Assembly: GCA_014529385.2 (NCBI GenBank)
Contig: CM043952.1
Span: 55,840,619 to 55,904,618 of the forward strand
DNA length: 64,000 nt
Direction: 5' to 3'
Source of the DNA: Adiantum capillus-veneris
Taxonomy: Eukaryota > Streptophyta > Polypodiopsida > Polypodiales > Pteridaceae
The notes beneath the pieces were generated by a model. The model searched no databases and was not told the DNA's origin. It worked only from the letters and a program-made list of their open reading frames with translations. This document shows, piece after piece, positions 45,109-56,020 of the stretch. Position numbers and translations under genes: made by a program. How positions within the stretch are numbered: position 1 is the stretch's first letter; each line of letters starts with the position of its first letter.

Positions 45109-45811
45109 CATCCTTGCTCTAGAGGAGTGTGCAAACGTGTGTGCAAGAAGATCTTCTCGGCAACTTGGCCACTTACAACATCCGCAACATGGAATCTACA
45201 AGTTTATCTCAACCTAAGAAGCAATAGCTATACAAAAATTGGTTGCTAAGCAAGGTGCAAATAGCTCGGCAACAAGAAGAGAGAGCAAAGATTGCACAGT
45301 GTTAATGAGTGGTGTCAACTAAGAAAAACACTCACACATATGCATTGCTATGTTAGACTAGATAAGCTCCTTTATGTTATCCTAGGTTTTGGGGATTAGC
45401 CCAAGAATACTTGAGAATTTTTAGAAGCACGTTCAAGTAGTTTCCCAGAAACCACTTCAAAAGATTTTGCCAAAGTGCTACTTCATACTACACCTTATTC
45501 AAATCTTTATGCCAGGGTGGCTAAAATCAATTTAAGCACTTTCAAAAAGTACGTTCAAATACTTCAAAATTACTTTCTAGCAATCTAAAGAACCACTTTC
45601 AAGTAGTCTATAGCCATTTTGTAGAGATTAAAGTACGTTCTTGGACGTATTTTGTGTCTCTCTTCTATCTTGTGTTGGTGTCACACTGCTTCATGTCCTC
45701 ACTATGTTTCATCGTGGTTAAAGTATTTCTCCCTATTATTCACACTAGTAAAACGGCACAGTCTTCGGTGGCGACATGGAACCTCTTACCCTCAAGCTCC
45801 TCACTCTTGAC

Positions 45812-45865
<54 letters not shown>

Positions 45866-47170
45866 CAACTCTACCCTCTTTCAAGATTTCAACTGGCACT
45901 TGGACAGCCTTCAAGCTATTGTTCAACATGTAAGAGGTGGATCATGACCTGCAAGTGCTATTGGCACCCCTTCCTTTCATAGACTTTGAAACATGTTGTG
46001 GTTTGTAGTTTGGGAGGTCCTATGCCTCCAAGCACTGGAGAGGAAGGAAAAGAGTGAGCAAGCACCCGAATGAGGTTACCGAATGTGGCATACATTGTGA
46101 GTAGTTTTAACAAAGGTTTAGAACAATCAATTGAAGAAGCAACATATGCAAACATTTCAAAAATAATTGGAGACCTTCCAATATACTCATTCTAGGAGAT
46201 AAATAAAATGGCAAACATTAGCGTTGTTGCTACCTCAATACCAAGGAGGCGCCCCTTTATCTCTCTCCTCACTCTCCCTAGACCTTCCCATTGTCGTGCT
46301 TCCTACTCATTGCCAACCCACGCTTTCCACGTAGCCATCACCTTTTACCTTTCCTCCTGGCCTTTGATATCATGGTATTGCAATCCCTTCTCCTTCTCTG
46401 ACCGAGTATCGCATCTCATAGTACCACATCTTGTCCTCCTATGTCGTGAAATGACGCCACAATCTGTAGCTTCTATTGGCTACCAAATTTGCTTAACCTC
46501 CGTCAATGCGCACGCACACACATGGGCGATGATGTAAACGGGGAGCAGCAGTGTACTAATCTAGCTCCAAATACGCAGAAGGTGGGGGATAGTGTAGGAG
46601 GATTCGTCATCTGTAGAGTTGGATCTGGACCTCAAAACCCTCGTCAAGTCAATAAAGTCATATCTGCACACCTGTAAGTTTGTATCTATCTGTGAAGCTT
46701 AGTACTCTACCATTGCCTCTCCTGCCTTCGCATCCAAGATATCCTTTTGCAAGCAAAGTAAGAGTCCCTTCTCCTTTTGCATACACCCCTCCTCTTCCAA
46801 GGGAGCTTATCTTACCTTCATCTCCTTACTCTGCAATGCCCTCCCTTAACATTGTATCGGATTAGCATTATCGCCTCCTTGGCGGTCGCATGTGCATGCA
46901 CATCGCTCCCATTTTATACTCTGAGACACAGGCTTCCATTCGTGGTGGAGGCGATGCCAGAAACTCTCTTAAGGGAAACACAGTCTATTTGTTGAAGGCA
47001 ACACCTTGTCACTCTTGCTCTTCCTGAAAGATCTGCAACACTTGGATCTTACAGTGGTGTCTCATGAATCCATGATGTTGTTGAGATGTCGCTGTTTAGA
47101 GAAGTAGGGTTGGTAGACACAAGAAGTGATCATCAATGCTGAGGCTCACTATCCTACCCAACTTGCATAT
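44430..47170. other. No assignable gene; two dinucleotide tracts
   Basis: CT tract at 45058-45104 and GA tract at 45814-45861. A TATA-like tgtataaaagagagggctcc lies at 44938-44957 and could belong to an LTR promoter, but no LTR ends were found. Short ORFs at 46208-46537 and 46489-46677 (plus) and 45958-46155 (minus) are unrecognised. Confidence 0.4.
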
Positions 47171-47226
47171 CAATGCAAGGACCTTTTAACTCAGTGGGTA
47201 GAACCGTAGAGTCGTTCGAAGGTATG

Positions 47227-47360
<134 letters not shown>

Positions 47361-47449
47361 GCCGTTTTGTGAGTTTGAACCCGCCAGCTTGCGAATTTCA
47401 ATCTTAGAGATAAAAGTGAAGGCTTTTCAACATGTCAAAAGCACTATTA

Positions 47450-47451
<2 letters not shown>

Positions 47452-47491
<40 letters not shown>

Positions 47492-47764
47492 CACCGCACA
47501 GTCTCTCTCATGGCAGCTAGCCTTATACATTGCCACGTAGGAGGAGGACAACCAGTGGCAGTGGCAGGCACCTCATGCACACAGTGTGGTTTCTCCTTGT
47601 GTCGCCCAATTGCAGAATTCACTAGCCCGAGCAAGGGATGAACGACACGTGTCCGGCCAGTGGCAGTGGCAGGCACCTCGTGCACACAGTGTGGTTTCTC
47701 CTTGGGTCGCCCAATTGCAGAATTCACTAGCCGGAGCAAGGGATGAACGACACGTGTCCGGCCG

Positions 47765-47849
<85 letters not shown>
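47452..47849. repeat. 105-bp tandem duplication between two CT tracts
   Basis: CT tract 47452-47488. Then ccagtggcagtggcaggcac...acgacacgtgtccgg at 47552-47656 is repeated at 47657-47763 with few changes. Another CT tract runs 47765-47849. ORFs across this block are artefacts. Confidence 0.9.
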
Positions 47850-47852
<3 letters not shown>

Positions 47853-47879
47853 CGAGCACACAGCTACAGGCTACACTAT

Positions 47880-47953
47880 CGGATGAAGCTTGTTCCGCCA
47901 CGTGGCCAAGGGGGCGGGCCGGAATCCCTCCCCCCTTTTATTATAGTATAGAT
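47880..47953. repeat. Repeat terminus, copy 1
   Basis: Contains ggaatccctcccccctttta followed by ttatagtatagat, identical apart from one C to 50505-50533. Both copies are preceded by a gccacgtgg word and lie downstream of long CT tracts, so they look like the right ends of one repeat family. Type of element unknown. Confidence 0.7.
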
Positions 47954-48207
47954 GCTCGGGAAAAATGTGTCTCAGCTTAATATCGTGCGGTTTTCATTTT
48001 TAAAATGCCAATTGAGGACAAGAGGAAAAAGAGAAATTATGCCTCGAAATAGATAAATATAGTGTAAAAACCCAAAAAAACAACCTAATATTCTAAAATT
48101 TCCTCTTCACAAAACGAAGGAATGGAATTTTGTATGTTTGGAAAATTGATTTTTCTCTCATTGCTAGTAGCATTTGCTAACTTTGCTCCCCACTGGTAAC
48201 TTAATAG

Positions 48208-48209
<2 letters not shown>

Positions 48210-48258
<49 letters not shown>

Positions 48259-48309
48259 CTCCTGCACGGGCCAAGAATGCATGCAATTACCACTGTGGCA
48301 CTCACCACC

Positions 48310-48361
<52 letters not shown>
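48210..48361. repeat. Paired (CT)n tracts
   Basis: CT runs at 48210-48256 and 48312-48361, separated by 55 bp (cccctcctgcacgggccaag...). They precede a primer-binding site by 40 bp, so they probably lie in an LTR. Confidence 0.9.
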
Positions 48362-48365
<4 letters not shown>

Positions 48366-48400
48366 TTGGTCTACACGCTTCCGCATCGCGGACTTTGACA

Positions 48401-48412
48401 TGGTATCAGAGC
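48401..48412 (+). other. Primer-binding site (initiator Met tRNA)
   Basis: TGGTATCAGAGC directly after ttgaca, a plausible LTR end. The matching LTR would lie upstream and include the CT tracts; its start is not identifiable. Confidence 0.65.
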
Positions 48413-48504
48413 AAGGAGCTTAGCCATCGATAGCCTTGGTGAAGGAGCGGTTAAAGGAGGAGAGGAGACTAGTAGAATCTCTCCGCTGCCTTGCTTACAA
48501 TCAC

Positions 48505-48852
48505 CAACGTTTTAAAACGTTGGCTTCCAGCCAGACGGTGTCCCCCACATAAAGACAACGCGTTCTAAAACGTTGTCTGTCTTGCCAAGCCATGTCCCCC
48601 AAGCGGCGCTCCCATAGCCCAGCACCGACAGCGTTTTTAAACACATATCTAGCAGCCAGCAGATAGCGTGGATACCCAGCGTTTTGAAACGCCGCCTATG
48701 CCAAGCCGTGACACACAAACGACGCTCCCACAGCCCAAAGCGGATAGTGCGTGTGCGACAGCGTTTTGAAACGCTAATCGACAGCCCTTCCATTTCTCTC
48801 CCGTTGTGATCTCTTCCCATGGCTTGCTGCAACGTTTTGAAACGCTGCAAGC
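48505..48852. repeat. Six small palindromes of the AGCGTTTTGAAACGCT type
   Basis: caacgttttaaaacgttgg at 48505, acaacgcgttctaaaacgtt at 48555, an agcgtttttaaac half at 48629, agcgttttgaaacgc at 48678, agcgttttgaaacgct at 48760, and a longer imperfect one, tgcaacgttttgaaacgctg at 48827-48846 within gcttgctgc...gcaagc. They are spaced about 50-80 bp within the leader after the 48401 primer site. The surrounding words (gcgctcccatagccca / gacgctcccacagccca) repeat as well, so the block is a diverged tandem repeat. Confidence 0.85.
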
Positions 48853-48859
48853 AGCTTTT

Positions 48860-49933
48860 CATAAAAGGGTTGAAGTTCGGATAGGGGAAGAAATGTAATT
48901 CGCCTTGGGATGAGCGGTGTGAAGATGGGCGACCGACCTCGTGGCTAGGCGGGTTGATAAAAGTGGAGTGGCATGGGAGATGGATAGGCAACAACAACAA
49001 ATTTTGTTGGTGCAGCTTGGGAAGAGCAAAGCAGAGGACGGCCACCACCAAAACCAAAACCAAATAACAGCTACTATAGAGAGAAGATCAACCTTTGAGT
49101 TAACGTCCTATGCACCGACACAGTTCTCAAGGAGACCACCCCATTGTTTGACGCAACATCGTGAAGTCAACAGCACATGGCAAGTTTGATAGAGGACAAC
49201 GGCATCGACAAGATCGACACGATGGTAGTACCAGTAACTCAGTTAGCTGCCTCAGTACCCGAGAGGTACGATCACAATCATGATTGTGATTCGACGCTTT
49301 GTTTGGCTTGGGAATTGGAAGCCAAAGGCAAAAGTAGGAATTCACTTGAAGACAAAGTCAAAGGCAAGCTTGAAAGGGATTACGGTAATAAAGTTTTGTC
49401 ATAGGAGATTGACATGGCACACGTGGCAACGGCCACATTGGCCTCGATGTGAGATTTCTAATCAAGGAGTAGGTGTCAGCACTAGCTTCAGCCACCAGAG
49501 AGAGGCTTCTGAGTGGCAGAGAGGGGCATACAGGGCTCCCTATGTTATGATTTGGGCCCTCGAATAGGAGTTCAAGTTATTGGTGTTTAAACCCGTAGGT
49601 CGGAGTTCAAGGCACATGCATTTGGCAGGGAACCAATCAGGCGTATCAAAGACACTATGGATGGGCGCGCCAATTCATTGTTGTTGGTCAGATCATGGAC
49701 ATGATGTGTTCCAGAGTTCATTATCTTGGAGTGTTGTATGTTGGACGTGATATGTTCACAGTTCACGAATGGGAGGCAACCGATGCTCAAGATGGAATTA
49801 CTTTCAGGTACAAAGTTGAGGAGAACAACACCGAGGTGTATCCAATGGAGTGTACAGCTACTAGGGTGTCCATGGTAGCTTCTTCATCGACTTGGTTTCA
49901 CTATTGATGTCCACTATGAGTTGCAGAGAGGGT
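48860..49933 (+). other. Internal region of unknown retroelement, unassigned ORFs
   Basis: Lies between the primer site at 48401 and the LTR start at 49934, which has a purine-rich gcagagaggg (49924-49933) before it. Plus ORFs of 75, 95 and 70 codons (49177-49907) show no gag or pol motifs I know. If one element, its internal region is only ~1.5 kb and non-coding, as in non-autonomous LTR elements. Confidence 0.35.
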
Positions 49934-50120
49934 GTTAGAGGTTAGGCATCTCAAGTGAACTGCCCAATGTGAACCCAATATTTATTTAGGCTTCTAGGGA
50001 TTTATTTCACTTATTTGTCAAAGTCTGGGTAGGGAAATTTACTGGGATTTCTATATAAGAAACCCTCAGCCCCCATTGTATATTTATATGTTATCTCATT
50101 ACCTTAGTTGATTGGTTCAG

Positions 50121-50126
<6 letters not shown>
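49934..50126 (+). repeat. LTR start related to family A, cut at a CT tract
   Basis: TGTTAGAGGTTAGGC start after a purine tract. ctgggtagggaaattt and a TATA-like TATATAAGAAACCC (about 50053) correspond to ctgggtagggcaattt and TATATTAAGAAACC in family A LTRs (about 14836-14872). Similarity ends at the CT tract 50127-50201. Confidence 0.55.

Positions 50127-50201
<75 letters not shown>
50127..50201. repeat. 75-bp (CT)n tract
   Basis: Uninterrupted run. Confidence 0.97.
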
Positions 50202-50204
<3 letters not shown>

Positions 50205-50367
50205 GTGGGTCTAACATGGCCGTTGGACTTTGGTGGTTAGTCAATGGAGCCTTCATGCACAATGCACACTAAGCGTACGCGAGCTGCAAGCGAGTGAGGA
50301 GGCGACCAACGGACTGAAATTTGTGGCTAATGCCACGTGGGGCAAGGACTCCTGTGTTTATGCAGTT

Positions 50368-50378
50368 CCCCCCCCCCT

Positions 50379-50413
<35 letters not shown>

Positions 50414-50537
50414 ACGTGAATAGTTGCAAGGATCATTGCCGGGGGAGGCCGGAGCAAGCAGGGCTTGCCACGTGGTGGTGTGGAGAGGGGGGGGGGGGGG
50501 GGGGAATCCCTCCCCCTTTTATTATAGTATAGATTAA
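50368..50537. repeat. Repeat terminus, copy 2, with C and G homopolymers
   Basis: C-runs then CT at 50368-50415, an 18-base G run at 50487-50504, then ggaatccctcccccttttat and tatagtatagat as at 47915-47953. Confidence 0.7.
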
Positions 50538-50853
50538 TTCTAAATTTTCACACCCCCTTCTGTACTTTAAAGTCTATGCATTTGACTCTGTGTAGAGCAT
50601 GCCCTTTGTTCTATAAACACTAGCAAGGGAGTGTGTTAACTCTCCACCAACAAGGGGTTCTCTCAATCTGCACATCGAGTAATTGTTCAACTTTCTTTTT
50701 AATAACTTATTATCAAGAAAATTGATTCCTACTTTGGTTCTATTTGTAGATTGTCATAATAGATTGCAAATTGAAAACATATTAGAGAAAATATGTAGCT
50801 TACGATGTAAGTGCCACAAGCAATAATGAAAAAATTGATGCTCCAAATCCATC

Positions 50854-50857
<4 letters not shown>

Positions 50858-50933
<76 letters not shown>
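50858..50933. repeat. (GT)n-(GA)n compound microsatellite
   Basis: GT run 50858-50902 passes into GA run to 50933. Same arrangement as 47231-47355. Confidence 0.96.
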
Positions 50934-50936
<3 letters not shown>

Positions 50937-51064
50937 GATAGGCAGATAGTACACACATCCACATACACACAAAAAGTTTTGTGGAAGAATTTCTTTGGTA
51001 GATAGTTTTTGAGTCTCCTTGAGAAGTAGATGTTTACCTGTCATTATATTTTGTCTTGTATAAA

Positions 51065-51712
51065 TTATTGGAATATAGTGTTATTTTTGTGTATATGATA
51101 TACAAGTTCTATGGTAGAAGAGGATAATGGGGCTCTTGGGTACAAGAGGTGCACATTCAAACAAATAACGATTGGGTCAAGGGAAACAAGGGTAGGTTTC
51201 GAGTAGCCTTGAACAAGATGAAAGTCACCAGTGCCACCGACAACCGCCAATTCAGATTCTTCAGTATATGGGGGGGGAAACTCGATGAAGCCATGTTGGG
51301 CAATGGTACCCTTGACTACTCCATCATCATATTCGATGGTGTTAAGGAGGTGCTCCTTGGTTGGGGCCACACTGGAGGAGGGGCTATCACTTGAAGGGGA
51401 AAGGATGAGAGAGAGACCTCGCACAAAACCCAAGCTATGAGATTGCCTACTAGGACCTTCGGTGATTGGTGTAGCATAGCCGAAGAGCCGCACAAGAATT
51501 CCCTCTATGTCTTCTACCCCTTCACCACCACTTGCTAATTGCACATAATTTCTTTCTACATCAATATGGATAAAGAAAACAATGGTGTCCATTTTAGCTT
51601 CACCCATCTCCATTCCTCTCACACCCTGAACATTGAAAGAGCATGGGCAATTTAAAAAGAGGAAGGTGGCCCATATAAACTCAATTTTCACACTATGTGA
51701 ATGACCCGTCAA
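51065..51712 (-). CDS. Dirigent-like protein
   Basis: Single open frame of 215 codons from the ATG at 51712. Dirigent proteins are secreted plant beta-barrels that steer stereospecific phenoxy-radical coupling in lignan and lignin-related pathways in the cell wall; most have no proven reaction of their own. Residues ~10-30 include a hydrophobic stretch (FIWATFLFLNCPCSFNV) that could be a signal segment. Then KMDTIVFFIHIDVE fits the first strand of the barrel (family: xTxFxxHDxx). SHSLGFVRGLSLILS fits the GRAQGxxxxSS block, and ESELAVVGGTGDFHLVQGYS fits the hallmark REIAVVGGTGxFxxARGYA near the end, followed by LNVHLLYP. The usual length is 180-200 aa; the C-terminal ~22 residues past LLYP are extra. 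The substrate Asp of the N-terminal HD pair is changed (HID). No intron, TATA box or second exon was identified. It could be a young pseudogene, but the frame is intact. Confidence 0.65.
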   Translation of the reverse strand: MTGHSHSVKIEFIWATFLFLNCPCSFNVQGVRGMEMGEAKMDTIVFFIHIDVERNYVQLASGGEGVEDIEGILVRLFGYATPITEGPSRQSHSLGFVRGLSLILSPSSDSPSSSVAPTKEHLLNTIEYDDGVVKGTIAQHGFIEFPPPYTEESELAVVGGTGDFHLVQGYSKPTLVSLDPIVICLNVHLLYPRAPLSSSTIELVYHIHKNNTIFQ

Positions 51713-51729
51713 ATCTCATGAGAAGTTAA

Positions 51730-53540
51730 TGTGCACATAAGCTAAAAGCATGAAGGATGCCTAGTGACCCATGCTTCAAAGTAGAGTGAGTGCAAAGAAG
51801 GATTGCTTGTGACTTCTTTTGATGAGGCATCCAGTCCTCATGACTCCTACTTGCTTCTTGCTTACTTGCCGAACACACACTTGCTTTACGAGCAAAATTA
51901 TTCGCATGGAAAGTGTCTTTTTTTGAGCCTTGACTTTTTTTGCAATGACTTACATTTAGTCGTAGATGCAATACTCCTTTTGGTCCGATGAATAAAATGA
52001 TTGACTTCTATGGCTGAAGCATGCCAATGCCACTGTGTCGAGAAAGAGCTTCACAATTGAGGAGGGGGAGCGGGTAGAGCATCCAATTCCTCTCTCAAAA
52101 AAGTTGAAACATTGAAGTAAACCCTTAGTATACCTTAAAACATTGTAAAGTAATGAGATGTCCTCATGCACATGATATTTTTGTGGGCCACGATGTAAAG
52201 ATTTGTAGTAATATACACTCTCATCAGTGAAAAGCCTCTTGTCTATAAAATATAGAATACAATAGTAAGTAAGAGGTGCATTGATTTTGATAAATATGCA
52301 CAACATAAGCAATCACTATATATGCGCAATATAACCCTATTTTTACTTGGTTGGCCCAAGGTCTTTTTGGCCAATTAAAGGCCATAGTATACATACGGAC
52401 CAAGGTCATTCAATTCTAATTGTTAGACATGTGTCCCTCAAGATAGCCTTAGTTTTGATGAGAAAGACCTCGATAGTTTCAAATGCTATTTTCCAAAGCT
52501 ATATTCATTTTTTGGCATCCTGAAAAAAGCTTTAGAGAATAATAGATTAAAGAGTGTATTCATAGAAGTTTGATCCATGATGTGGAGTATTATCGGCTTT
52601 TTAAAAACAAACCTTATAGGGATGACTCAAGCTTACCTTAAATGTTATTTAAGTTTTAAAATAGTACATGGATCTTTTTATTTCACCATTCATTTCTCAT
52701 CACACATGTCTTGACTTTTCTTGCATTCTATTGTTTTAAAATGTTAAAGTGAAGCTTCACTTTGGATAACTCTAGTAAATTCTATAGATACACACACATA
52801 GACATATTTATATTTACACACACACATATGGATGCATTCCTTTTATTTCACATTTCATTTCACAGCCTCACGCGGCCTTATTTTTTTTGCATTCTATAAC
52901 TTAATTCTAGTCAATATTTGGAAAAGTCCCTTTTATTAAGTGGCCATTGGCTGAGTTTTCTCCTCACAAATAAACAAACCTAAAATACTAGCAAAATTTT
53001 CAAATTTGCATGATTTTTGAATTGTTTTCTCACATATTTCACTGGTTTTTCTTACCTTTACCATGGTTTGCAACTGGCTACTTTCGATTTTCAAATGGCT
53101 CAAGGCTATGGTGAAGCGATCCTTTCCCAAACACTGAATTTCCAATTGAACTCAACCTAAGGATTTGATCACTTTCTTATTGTTTTTGAAAGCCATTGTG
53201 ACCCTTTCACTTGTTTTTTTAATATTTTGATGTGTAAAGATTCTTTTTATTTAAGGACTTTACAAAGATTCAATTCACTAAATTGTTTTATTATTGTCTA
53301 TGCCTATTAAATCTATCTATTTTATGAAGGCATTTTTTTCAAAAAGCTTTTCAATGTATCTTTTTATTTTTATTTTATCTTCAAATGATAATGTGCAATG
53401 TGCACCTTTCACTTTATTATCTAATTGGAGCCTTTCCTAAGATATATACCTTCCTAATTATATATGTATAGTTGATGTATGATGGAAAATATAATGTATG
53501 TTTTTATTTTAAATTTCCTTTTCATTTTATCCATGTTATA
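51730..53540. other. No assignable gene
   Basis: AT-rich sequence upstream of the dirigent-like ORF. Short ORFs (51726-51971 and 51956-52312, minus) carry no recognisable domain. The part next to 51712 would hold the promoter, but no clear TATA box was seen. Confidence 0.4.
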
Positions 53541-53553
53541 TAATGTATGTTTT

Positions 53554-53973
53554 TAGTCCCCAAAGAGTTGGTCTAACGGTAAGGCTTTGGTCTCTCAACC
53601 TACGGGTTGTGGGTTTTTAGTCCCCAAAGAGTTGGTCTAACGGTAAGGCTTTGGCCTCTCAACCTATGGGTTGTGGATTCAAATCCCCGTTGGGTCACCT
53701 CTAGAGGGACACCTTGTGCTCACCTGGTGTTTATGTTGCTAGGGATCTTGCCCTTGGACACTTGAGTGCATCTTCCTCTTGGGGTGGGTCACCCAAGGAG
53801 GAGGTTCCTAACTAGTTTCTACGAGTTCTCTCCGTCATTCTCATCACGGGGTGCATCAATTAGGTAGCCATGGTGATGCCTATGTGTGGCTCTTGCCAGA
53901 CCATGTTTCATGGCTATTACTTGAAAGGGATAAGCACTCCCCCTACAATGGGCCCTCTATGTGTTAAAAAAAA
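53554..53973 (+). mobile_element. tRNA-derived SINE with duplicated head
   Basis: A-box TGGTCTAACGG at 53633-53643 and B-box GATTCAAATCC at 53676-53686 match the internal RNA polymerase III promoter of tRNA genes at the right spacing. A first, truncated head (A-box at 53569-53579, no B-box) lies exactly 64 bp upstream. The body continues ~285 bp and ends in an A8 run (53966-53973). aatgtatgtttt (53542-53553) and aatgtatctttt (53972-53983) flank the unit, as expected for a target duplication. SINEs move by borrowing LINE reverse transcriptase. The A-rich flank makes the duplication less certain. Confidence 0.7.
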
Positions 53974-54165
53974 TGTATCTTTTTATCTTCTTTTTTTTTC
54001 AATTGATAATGTGCAATGTGCACCTTTCACCTTATTATTAAAGCGGGGCCTTTCCTAATGTATAAACCATTTGTAATTATGTATGTATAATGAATAATAT
54101 AATTTTATATTAATGGACAACAAAAATTTCATGTAATTGTAGGTACTCATGGTCATAAAATCTAA

Positions 54166-55615
54166 TATCTACAACCCAAATGATTTTCTCATATTAAACT
54201 GATCATTTAATGTGGGATAATAAATGGGGAGAAGGGTTAGAATATAGACATGTGCTTACGGATCTATCTCAACACGGGGCCAATGCTAAAGGGGTCCAAA
54301 TGAGAGATGTGGGACATTAAACGAGGACAAGGGCTAGAATATAGACATGTGCTTACGGATCTATCTCAACACGGGGCCAATGCTAAAGGGGTCCAAATGA
54401 GAGATGGTTTGCCAAAGAGCAAGGCTAGCTAATGGAGCTTAAAAGACCTTAGGGTTAGCTTCATTAAAGATCTCCAATGGTTAGTGTTAAAAGTCATTTG
54501 ACCTTCGGCAAGCTAGGGATGAGCTTGATTGAGTAAGGTGTTGAGGTGCTTGTCGTGCTTGATTACTAAGGTGCTTGAGGTGCTTGTCATGCTTGATGAG
54601 AAAGGTGCTTGAGAAGCTTCCCATGCATGGGAGGTAAGGTGCTTGAGTCAAAAAGAGACCCTACAAAGGAGGGGGAAAGACGCAAAGTTAGGGGAATCTT
54701 TGACTTAACCTCCCACTTACCCAAAGGGAACCCCCTTTCTCAAGGGGCACATGAACACATGTCAGACTCTCCCTATGCTTAGCCACATGGTGTGCTTGAA
54801 TCCTATTGGCTAGGCTAAAGAGGGGTCCAAAGAGCTTCTAGTTCAATTCAACAAATATTTAGATATTTTCAAGCTCTCTCTCTCAAAGGGGTAAGGAGGA
54901 CACTTATAGAAAGACTACCCATGTGCTTGAAATGCATTGCGCATGTGATTGGCTAGGGGCAGAGGGGTCCAATGAGTTTCAGGCTTGAGCAAAACGGAGG
55001 GCTCGCCCAAAGCAAGCAAGGGGTATGCTTGGGGGGTATACATCTCTCACACACTCATTTTTTTAAAAACATTCTCACTTGGTGAAAGTAGAGGAACTAC
55101 ATCTCCTTCTCCAAGCTTGTTGAGAAGTTGAGAGCCTACACCAACACTCTTGGCTATGGAATGCAAATCCAATCAAGAGCCATGCTTCAATGCTTAAGCT
55201 TTCCATCTTCTCCATCTTCATTACTATGCAATTATGCATGCTAGCAAGAGGAACTACTTCCCTCCCTCATTTCTTTTTCCTCTTCCCTCCCTCATTTCCC
55301 GCTAGCGTCACCTAGGTCAGAAGGAACACGAAGTTTGTATTATACCAAGTTTCTCTTGATGGGAGAATCTACAATACAAAAGCCTATTGGAGAGGGAACC
55401 AGCTACACATAAATCCGGCCCTCAACTGTTGTCAACTTCTCTAAACTCTCTCTCTTGCAAAAGTCTTACTCATGCCAAGTTAATTAAGTACTATGATTAT
55501 GTTGCTACCATCAATTAAGTTCACCCTCTATGCTCTCGAAGAAGTCTCACAAAAATTATTTCTTTAATTCTTCTAATTCTGCTATTCTCAAAGTTCATAG
55601 GCCATTTCCATTACG
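54166..55615 (+). repeat. 5' LTR of integrase-less Ty3 element
   Basis: Matches 59155-60663 along its length (catttaatgtg, ggggtccaaatgagagatgg, ttcaagctctctctctc, ccgctagc, cttgatgggagaatct, ccatttccatta). 1450 bp, starting TATCTACAACCC against TGTCTAACCAACCC in the 3' copy and ending TTACG against TTACA. It holds a 97-bp tandem duplication at 54213-54406 and lacks ~113 bp present in the other copy (60243-60355). The many differences mean an old insertion. Confidence 0.8.
54213..54406. repeat. 97-bp tandem duplication in 5' LTR
   Basis: agaatatagacatgtgctta ... gtccaaatgagagatg occurs from 54239 and from 54336 with almost no change. It is absent from the 3' LTR, so it arose after insertion. 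Confidence 0.9.
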
Positions 55616-55616
55616 T

Positions 55617-55628
55617 TGGTATCAGAGC
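55617..55628 (+). other. Primer-binding site (initiator Met tRNA)
   Basis: TGGTATCAGAGC one base after the 5' LTR. Confidence 0.9.
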
Positions 55629-56020
55629 ATTTGGTTTCTCTTTTCTTGCTTAAGAAGAGAGGTCCTTAAGTAGCCTATTAATGGTTGATTTTTCTATTTA
55701 TATTATTAGGATAAGTGGGACTAAAATCCATTAACGGTTTTGTTAAGCCCACTATGTGGGATATGATGCACACCTCGGGAGCTTTGATTTTAATAATGGG
55801 GTCTTTTTAGACTTGCCTACATCTTTACCATTATTGAGCCATCCAAAAGGAGCTATCGCTCGACAATTTCGCTATGTTAGACCCACTCCACTACTCTCTA
55901 TAATTAACCAATTTGATATGTGGGTGTAGATGCTTAAGTATTGATTTTCAAAGGCTAAGAGGAGTAGCAATAAGGTTTTGAATTACCGAATACACTAGTA
56001 AACACATAAATTTTGTTAAC

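Noticed and set aside
45958-46155. Possible PPR helix on the minus strand (LLTMYATFGNLIRV)
   Set aside because: A single weak helix without the repeating anchor; not enough to call.
47404-47951. ORFs of 121-165 codons with Arg-Glu or Leu-Ser runs
   Set aside because: Produced by CT tracts and a 105-bp duplication; no protein domain.
48512-49063. 183-codon minus ORF
   Set aside because: Runs over the palindrome block; no recognisable domain and no matching context.
53571-53690. Functional tRNA gene
   Set aside because: A and B boxes fit, but a 64-bp head duplication, a long unrelated body and an A-tail make a SINE the better reading.
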